Positions 6,596-9,183 of a stretch of DNA of 9,183 nucleotides are shown one piece after another; the stretch's first letter is position 1, and every line of letters starts with the position of its first letter. The notes below the pieces were generated by a model. The model was not told the origin of the DNA. It was given only the letters and a program-made list of their open reading frames with translations, and did no database searches. The position numbers and the translations under genes are program-made. This DNA comes from an uncultured Clostridia bacterium (GTDB lineage Bacteria; Bacillota; Clostridia; Christensenellales; CASEPJ01), in assembly GCA_949289715.1 (NCBI GenBank), contig CASEPJ010000219.1, positions 1 to 9,183 on the forward strand, given 5' to 3'.

Positions 6596-7300
6596 ATGAA
6601 AAATTATTTTTTAATTTTAATTAGAAAAATATTCGGTATCAATGAAGAAAACGCCATAAATTATATGTGCGGAAGGGAAGCTTTACCCACTCCGTTAAGC
6701 GGAGAAGAGGAAAAAGATTTAGTTTTAAAAATGAATCAAAACTCGGAATATGCAAAGGATAAACTAATAGAACATAATTTAAGATTAGTAGTTTACATAG
6801 CAAAAAAATTTGAAAATACGGGTATCGATTTAGACGATTTAATTTCTGTCGGCACAATAGGTTTAATTAAAGCGGTAAATTCTTTTGACGGAGATAAGAA
6901 AATTAAACTTGCTACTTACGCTTCCAGATGTATAGAGAACGAAATACTAATGTATTTAAGAAAAAGCGTTAAATTAAAATACGAAGTATCTTTAGATGAG
7001 CCTTTAAATGTGGATTGGGAAGGTAACGAACTTTTATTGAGCGATGTTTTGGGAAGCGATAACGATGTAGTATATAAAAATCTTGAATCATCGGTGGAGC
7101 ATGAATTATTATGGATGCTTCTTAAAAAATTAAATAACAGAGATTTGGAAATAGTAAAAATGAGATTCGGGTTAATGGGAAACAGTGAAAAAACGCAGAA
7201 AGAAGTTGCGGACATTATGGGAATATCTCAGTCTTATATTTCAAGGATAGAAAAAAAGATAATAGGAAAACTAAAAAAAGAAATAACCAAATTGGTTTAA
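6596..7300 (+). CDS. sigE: RNA polymerase sporulation sigma factor sigma-E (pro-protein)
   Basis: Sigma-70 family factor of the early mother cell, made as an inactive pro-protein and cut by SpoIIGA. The protein has 234 residues. An amphipathic, hydrophobic leader (FLILIRKIFGI, about 5-15) precedes the mature part, whose beginning resembles other sigma-E proteins (EALPTPLS at 28-35). Region 2 contains NLRLVVYIAKKFENTGI and DDLISVGTIGLIKAVN, and region 2.4 is KLATYASRCIENEILMYLR (104-122). The region 4.2 helix-turn-helix is KTQKEVADIMGISQSYISR (199-217). These blocks are near-identical to sigma-E of Bacillus and distinguish it from sigma-K mainly by context. The leader appears about five residues shorter than the B. 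subtilis one. It follows spoIIGA by one base, so translation of the pair is probably coupled. Confidence 0.95.
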   Translation: MKNYFLILIRKIFGINEENAINYMCGREALPTPLSGEEEKDLVLKMNQNSEYAKDKLIEHNLRLVVYIAKKFENTGIDLDDLISVGTIGLIKAVNSFDGDKKIKLATYASRCIENEILMYLRKSVKLKYEVSLDEPLNVDWEGNELLLSDVLGSDNDVVYKNLESSVEHELLWMLLKKLNNRDLEIVKMRFGLMGNSEKTQKEVADIMGISQSYISRIEKKIIGKLKKEITKLV

Positions 7301-7317
7301 AAAAAAATTAAAAATTT

Positions 7318-7346
7318 GTATAAAAATTAAATTTTGAAAGATAATA
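7318..7346 (+). promoter_or_regulatory. Candidate sigma-F/sigma-G-type promoter for sigG
   Basis: GTATA (7318-7322) resembles the forespore-sigma -35 (GYATA or GMATR). GATAATA (7340-7346) matches 6 of 7 bases of the sigma-G -10 CATNNTA, 17 bases on; read from 7337, AAAGATAATA matches the 3' part of the sigma-F -10 but lacks its GG. B. subtilis sigG is known to be switched on by sigma-F and autoregulated. A sigma-A reading (TTGTAT at 7316-7321, 18 bases, GATAAT) is weaker at -35 but not excluded. Confidence 0.5.
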
Positions 7347-7376
7347 TACTTACAATATTAATTCGGAGGCTTTACT

Positions 7377-8141
7377 ATGTCTAACAGAGTATTAATATGT
7401 GGTGTAGATACTTCAAAATTGCCTAATATTAAACAAGCAAGGATAATGGAACTCCTTAGACAAGCCCAACAGGGAAACGAATATTGTCGAGAAGAATTAA
7501 TAATTTCCAATATGCGATTAGTGTTAAGTATAGTGCAAAGATTTTCTTCTAAAAAAGACAGTATGGACGATTTGTTTCAGGTAGGTTGTGTGGGACTTAT
7601 AAAGGCTATCGATAACTTCGATATCAATTTAAATGTAAGATTCTCAACTTATGCCGTACCTATGATAATCGGTGAAATTAAAAGATTTTTAAGAGACGCT
7701 TCGACCATAAAAGTTAGTAGAAATTTGCGTGATACGGCTTTTAAAGCTTTAAAAGCAAGAGAAAAATTGCAATATCAAACCATTCCTACATTGGATGATA
7801 TCGCTAAAGAAATTGATATTCCTTTAAGAGATGTAGTTTGTGCGTTGGATGCAGTAAGCGAACCAATATCCTTATATGAAAATGTTTACCAAGACGACGG
7901 AGAATCTTTAATGATTATGGAAACATTGTCGGATAATAAAGCTTTGGATGACAATATGATTGAGGATATGACTTTAAAAGATGCAATTAATTTGCTGTCG
8001 GATCGAGAAAAAAATATTTTATTTTTAAGATATTATCTCGGGAAAACTCAAATAGAAATATCCGAAGATATCGGAATATCTCAGGCTCAAGTATCCAGAA
8101 TCGAAAAAAATGCATTATCGGCAATTAAAAAATTAATGTAA
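7377..8141 (+). CDS. sigG: RNA polymerase sporulation sigma factor sigma-G
   Basis: Late forespore sigma factor that directs germination, spore-protection and maturation genes. The 254 residues begin with the sigma-G hallmark CGVDTSKLP (8-16). Region 2 holds NMRLVLSIVQRF and DDLFQVGCVGLIKAIDNFD (64-82), and region 2.4 has FSTYAVPMIIGEIKRFLRD (89-107). A region 3 segment (about 115-155) follows, and the region 4.2 helix-turn-helix is at 223-244 (KTQIEISEDIGISQAQVSR). All regions are present. GGAGG at 7365-7369 lies 7 bases before the ATG. It is separated from sigE by 76 bases holding its own candidate promoter, and could also be reached by read-through from spoIIGA-sigE because no terminator lies between. 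The position after sigE and the N-terminal hallmark separate it from sigma-F. Confidence 0.96.
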   Translation: MSNRVLICGVDTSKLPNIKQARIMELLRQAQQGNEYCREELIISNMRLVLSIVQRFSSKKDSMDDLFQVGCVGLIKAIDNFDINLNVRFSTYAVPMIIGEIKRFLRDASTIKVSRNLRDTAFKALKAREKLQYQTIPTLDDIAKEIDIPLRDVVCALDAVSEPISLYENVYQDDGESLMIMETLSDNKALDDNMIEDMTLKDAINLLSDREKNILFLRYYLGKTQIEISEDIGISQAQVSRIEKNALSAIKKLM

Positions 8142-8166
8142 AGGGGAAAAATTAATATTGAACGAT

Positions 8167-8201
8167 AAAAACAGAGGAATTATTCTTCTGTTTTTATTTT
8201 T
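8167..8201 (+). terminator. Intrinsic terminator after sigG
   Basis: Twelve paired bases (8167-8178 with 8184-8195, one G-T wobble at 8176/8186) enclose the loop ATTAT. The 3' arm ends in TTTTT and is followed by A and five more T residues (8197-8201). It ends the sporulation sigma unit 26 bases after the sigG stop. Confidence 0.85.
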
Positions 8202-8220
8202 GTAAATTTGCCGATATCTT

Positions 8221-8250
8221 TAATATAATAGATATTACATTAATATAATA
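8221..8250 (+). repeat. Direct repeat carrying two TATAAT boxes upstream of ylmC
   Basis: TAATATAATA occurs at 8221-8230 and again at 8241-8250, a spacing of exactly 20 bases. Each copy contains a perfect TATAAT (8224-8229 and 8244-8249). The first has a partial -35 TTGTAA (8200-8205, 18-base spacing); the second has only TTAATA (8220-8225, 18 bases). At least one is probably the ylmC promoter; the start points would be near 8236 or 8256. Confidence 0.5.
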
Positions 8251-8267
8251 TAAAAAGGAGGTTTATT

Positions 8268-8591
8268 ATGGAAATAACATTTTGCGATTTACGTGCCAAA
8301 GAAGTTATAAATATTATAGACGGAAGAAAGCTCGGTAAAATTGTAGACATTGTATTTGACAGCAGATGTGCAAAAGTTTGCGGTATTGTTGTGCCGGGAG
8401 ATAAAAAATTATTTAATTTTAAAAACGAAGATTTATTTATACCTTGGAAGAACGTAAATAAAATAGGAGACGATACAATATTAGTTGAACTGTATCCCGT
8501 TGAACGAGCTTCCGTTAACTCGTTGGAAAACAATAAAAACGTTAAAAAAACATATATTGAAGAAGAAAATAACGAAAAAACAACATCTTAA
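8268..8591 (+). CDS. ylmC: YlmC/YmxH-family PRC-barrel sporulation-associated protein
   Basis: Small soluble protein of the YlmC/YmxH family, which has a PRC-barrel fold and is widespread in endospore formers; its biochemical role is not known. The 107 residues show the family pattern: LRAKEVINIIDGRKLGKIVDI (8-28), where the DG-KLG turn is typical, a central strand region GIVVPGDKK (39-47), and the signature IPWKNV-KIGDDTILVEL (58-75). Beyond about residue 80 there is a charged, low-complexity tail rich in Asn, Lys and Glu that I do not recall in the 81-residue B. subtilis YlmC. AAGGAGG (8255-8261) lies 6 bases before the ATG. The place between sigG and nrdR agrees with other Clostridia. The gene name rests on family membership, so the functional meaning is limited. 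Confidence 0.87.
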   Translation: MEITFCDLRAKEVINIIDGRKLGKIVDIVFDSRCAKVCGIVVPGDKKLFNFKNEDLFIPWKNVNKIGDDTILVELYPVERASVNSLENNKNVKKTYIEEENNEKTTS

Positions 8592-8612
8592 TAAGAAAAT
8601 TATTAAATTACT

Positions 8613-8641
8613 TTGACATTTTTTATATTTTTATGTAAAAT
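8613..8641 (+). promoter_or_regulatory. Sigma-A promoter for nrdR
   Basis: TTGACA (8613-8618, perfect) and TAAAAT (8636-8641, 5 of 6) are 17 bases apart. The predicted start point is about 8648, only 10 bases before the nrdR ATG and on the first base of the GAGG Shine-Dalgarno (8648-8651), so the leader would be extremely short. No NrdR-box-like pair was seen here. Confidence 0.75.
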
Positions 8642-8657
8642 AAATGTGAGGTAAGAT

Positions 8658-9119
8658 ATGAAATGTATATATTGTGGCTGTATGGACAGCAAAGTAATCG
8701 ATTCTCGAACATCTAACGACGGTAATTCCATAAGAAGAAGAAGAGAATGTTTGGAATGCGGAAAACGTTTTACTACATATGAAACGGTTGAAACTTCCGA
8801 TGTTTTTGTAATTAAAAACGGAGGAGCTAGACAGTCTTTTGATGTAAACAAATTAAAATCGGGAATTATAAAAGCTTGTGAAAAACGTCCTGTTCCTATG
8901 TATAAAATCGATGAATTGGTTTCTGAAATTCAAAAAAACGTATATAATTCATTAGATAGGGAAATTTCCAGCAAAAAATTAGGCGAAATGGTAATGGAAG
9001 GGCTAAAAAGTATTGACGAAGTAGCTTATGTCAGATTTGCATCGGTTTACAGGCAGTTTAAAGATGTTACTCAATTTTCGGAAATTTTAGCTGAATTGGA
9101 AAACAAATTAAAAAAATAA
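8658..9119 (+). CDS. nrdR: Transcriptional repressor NrdR
   Basis: Zinc- and nucleotide-dependent repressor of ribonucleotide reductase genes; it senses ATP/dATP and binds paired NrdR boxes. The 153 residues have standard length and order. An N-terminal zinc ribbon has Cys3, Cys6, Cys31 and Cys34 (CIYC and CLECG). The basic patch RRRR (26-29) and RFTTYE join it to an ATP-cone domain (about 49-139) that begins with VFVIKNGG and contains FDVNKLKSGIIKACEKRPV; VAYVRFASVYRQF lies towards its end. Nothing is missing. It has its own promoter and no terminator separates it from ylmC, so read-through is possible. No ribonucleotide reductase gene is in the window, and its place beside sporulation genes is a common synteny in Firmicutes rather than proof of a functional link. 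Confidence 0.97.
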   Translation: MKCIYCGCMDSKVIDSRTSNDGNSIRRRRECLECGKRFTTYETVETSDVFVIKNGGARQSFDVNKLKSGIIKACEKRPVPMYKIDELVSEIQKNVYNSLDREISSKKLGEMVMEGLKSIDEVAYVRFASVYRQFKDVTQFSEILAELENKLKK

Positions 9120-9183
9120 TTATATAATTGTTTAAGTTAAATAAAAATGAAGAATAAAAATAATTTTATAAAACAATAAGACA

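Noticed and set aside
7301..7336. AT-only inverted stretches (AAAATTT and AAATTTT) between sigE and sigG, considered as a terminator
   Set aside because: The pairs are all A-T with no G-C clamp and no proper T run; such matches are expected by chance in this composition.
7482..7488. TGTCGAG, one mismatch from a Spo0A box, inside sigG
   Set aside because: It is within coding sequence far from any promoter; a 7-base near match is expected by chance.
8158..8205. A 15-codon reading frame starting with TTG, with AAGGGG at 8141-8146 upstream
   Set aside because: It coincides almost entirely with the terminator hairpin after sigG, has a rare start and a long spacing to the purine stretch. The hydrophobic end is explained by the T-rich arm of the hairpin.
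9123..9128. TATAAT just after nrdR as a promoter for a downstream gene
   Set aside because: No -35 at acceptable spacing was found (TTGGAA is 21 bases away), and no gene is visible downstream in the window.
9147..9179. An 11-codon frame starting with ATG after nrdR
   Set aside because: It has no Shine-Dalgarno sequence and consists of low-complexity AT-rich codons; frames this short are expected by chance.

Overview
The window is a fully co-oriented (+ strand), AT-rich stretch of a bacterial chromosome carrying ten protein genes. The combination of division genes (ftsW/spoVE, murA, ftsQ/divIB, ftsA, ftsZ) directly followed by the sporulation block spoIIGA-sigE-sigG, then a ylmC/ymxH-type gene and nrdR, is the classic arrangement of endospore-forming Firmicutes. 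The low GC, the murA inside the division cluster, the divergent FtsA and the sigG-ylmC-nrdR order point to a member of the Clostridia, possibly an uncultured lineage. This assignment is an inference; the species cannot be named from the sequence alone.

Layout. (1) 1-3213: an FtsW/SpoVE glycosyltransferase (probably cut at its 5' end by the window edge), MurA and FtsQ/DivIB, closely spaced and probably one transcript continuing from outside the window. (2) 3214-3346: an intergenic region with a perfect-consensus sigma-A promoter. (3) 3347-5705: ftsA and ftsZ, overlapping by 8 bp, closed by a strong intrinsic terminator at 5728-5760. (4) 5761-7300: spoIIGA and sigE, separated by one base. Their promoter has an excellent -10 but no good -35, a Spo0A-box-like site upstream, and a predicted start point on the A of the spoIIGA ATG, so the mRNA looks leaderless. 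(5) 7301-8201: sigG with its own candidate forespore-type (sigma-F/G-like) promoter and an intrinsic terminator. (6) 8202-9119: ylmC/ymxH and nrdR, each with its own promoter candidate. (7) 9120-9183: 64 bases with nothing I can support. No intergenic stretch reaches 300 bases.

How the genes work together. MurA makes the first committed peptidoglycan precursor; FtsW/SpoVE polymerises glycan at the septum (or spore cortex); FtsQ/DivIB stabilises the divisome; FtsA ties the FtsZ ring to the membrane. During sporulation the Z ring makes the asymmetric septum, after which SpoIIGA, an aspartic protease in that septum, activates pro-sigma-E in the mother cell while sigma-G takes over in the forespore. 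NrdR represses ribonucleotide reductase genes and is probably linked by position only.

I see no mobile element, CRISPR array, tRNA/rRNA, riboswitch, frameshift or sign of recent transfer, and no evidence for a new multi-gene system. The points most worth a second look are regulatory (leaderless spoIIGA, near-leaderless nrdR, a palindrome on the ftsA promoter, twin -10 boxes before ylmC) and protein-level (FtsA with a rewritten phosphate-2 loop, a shortened pro-sigma-E leader, the absence of murG from its usual place). Comparisons with Bacillus subtilis and E. coli proteins are from memory, not from a search.
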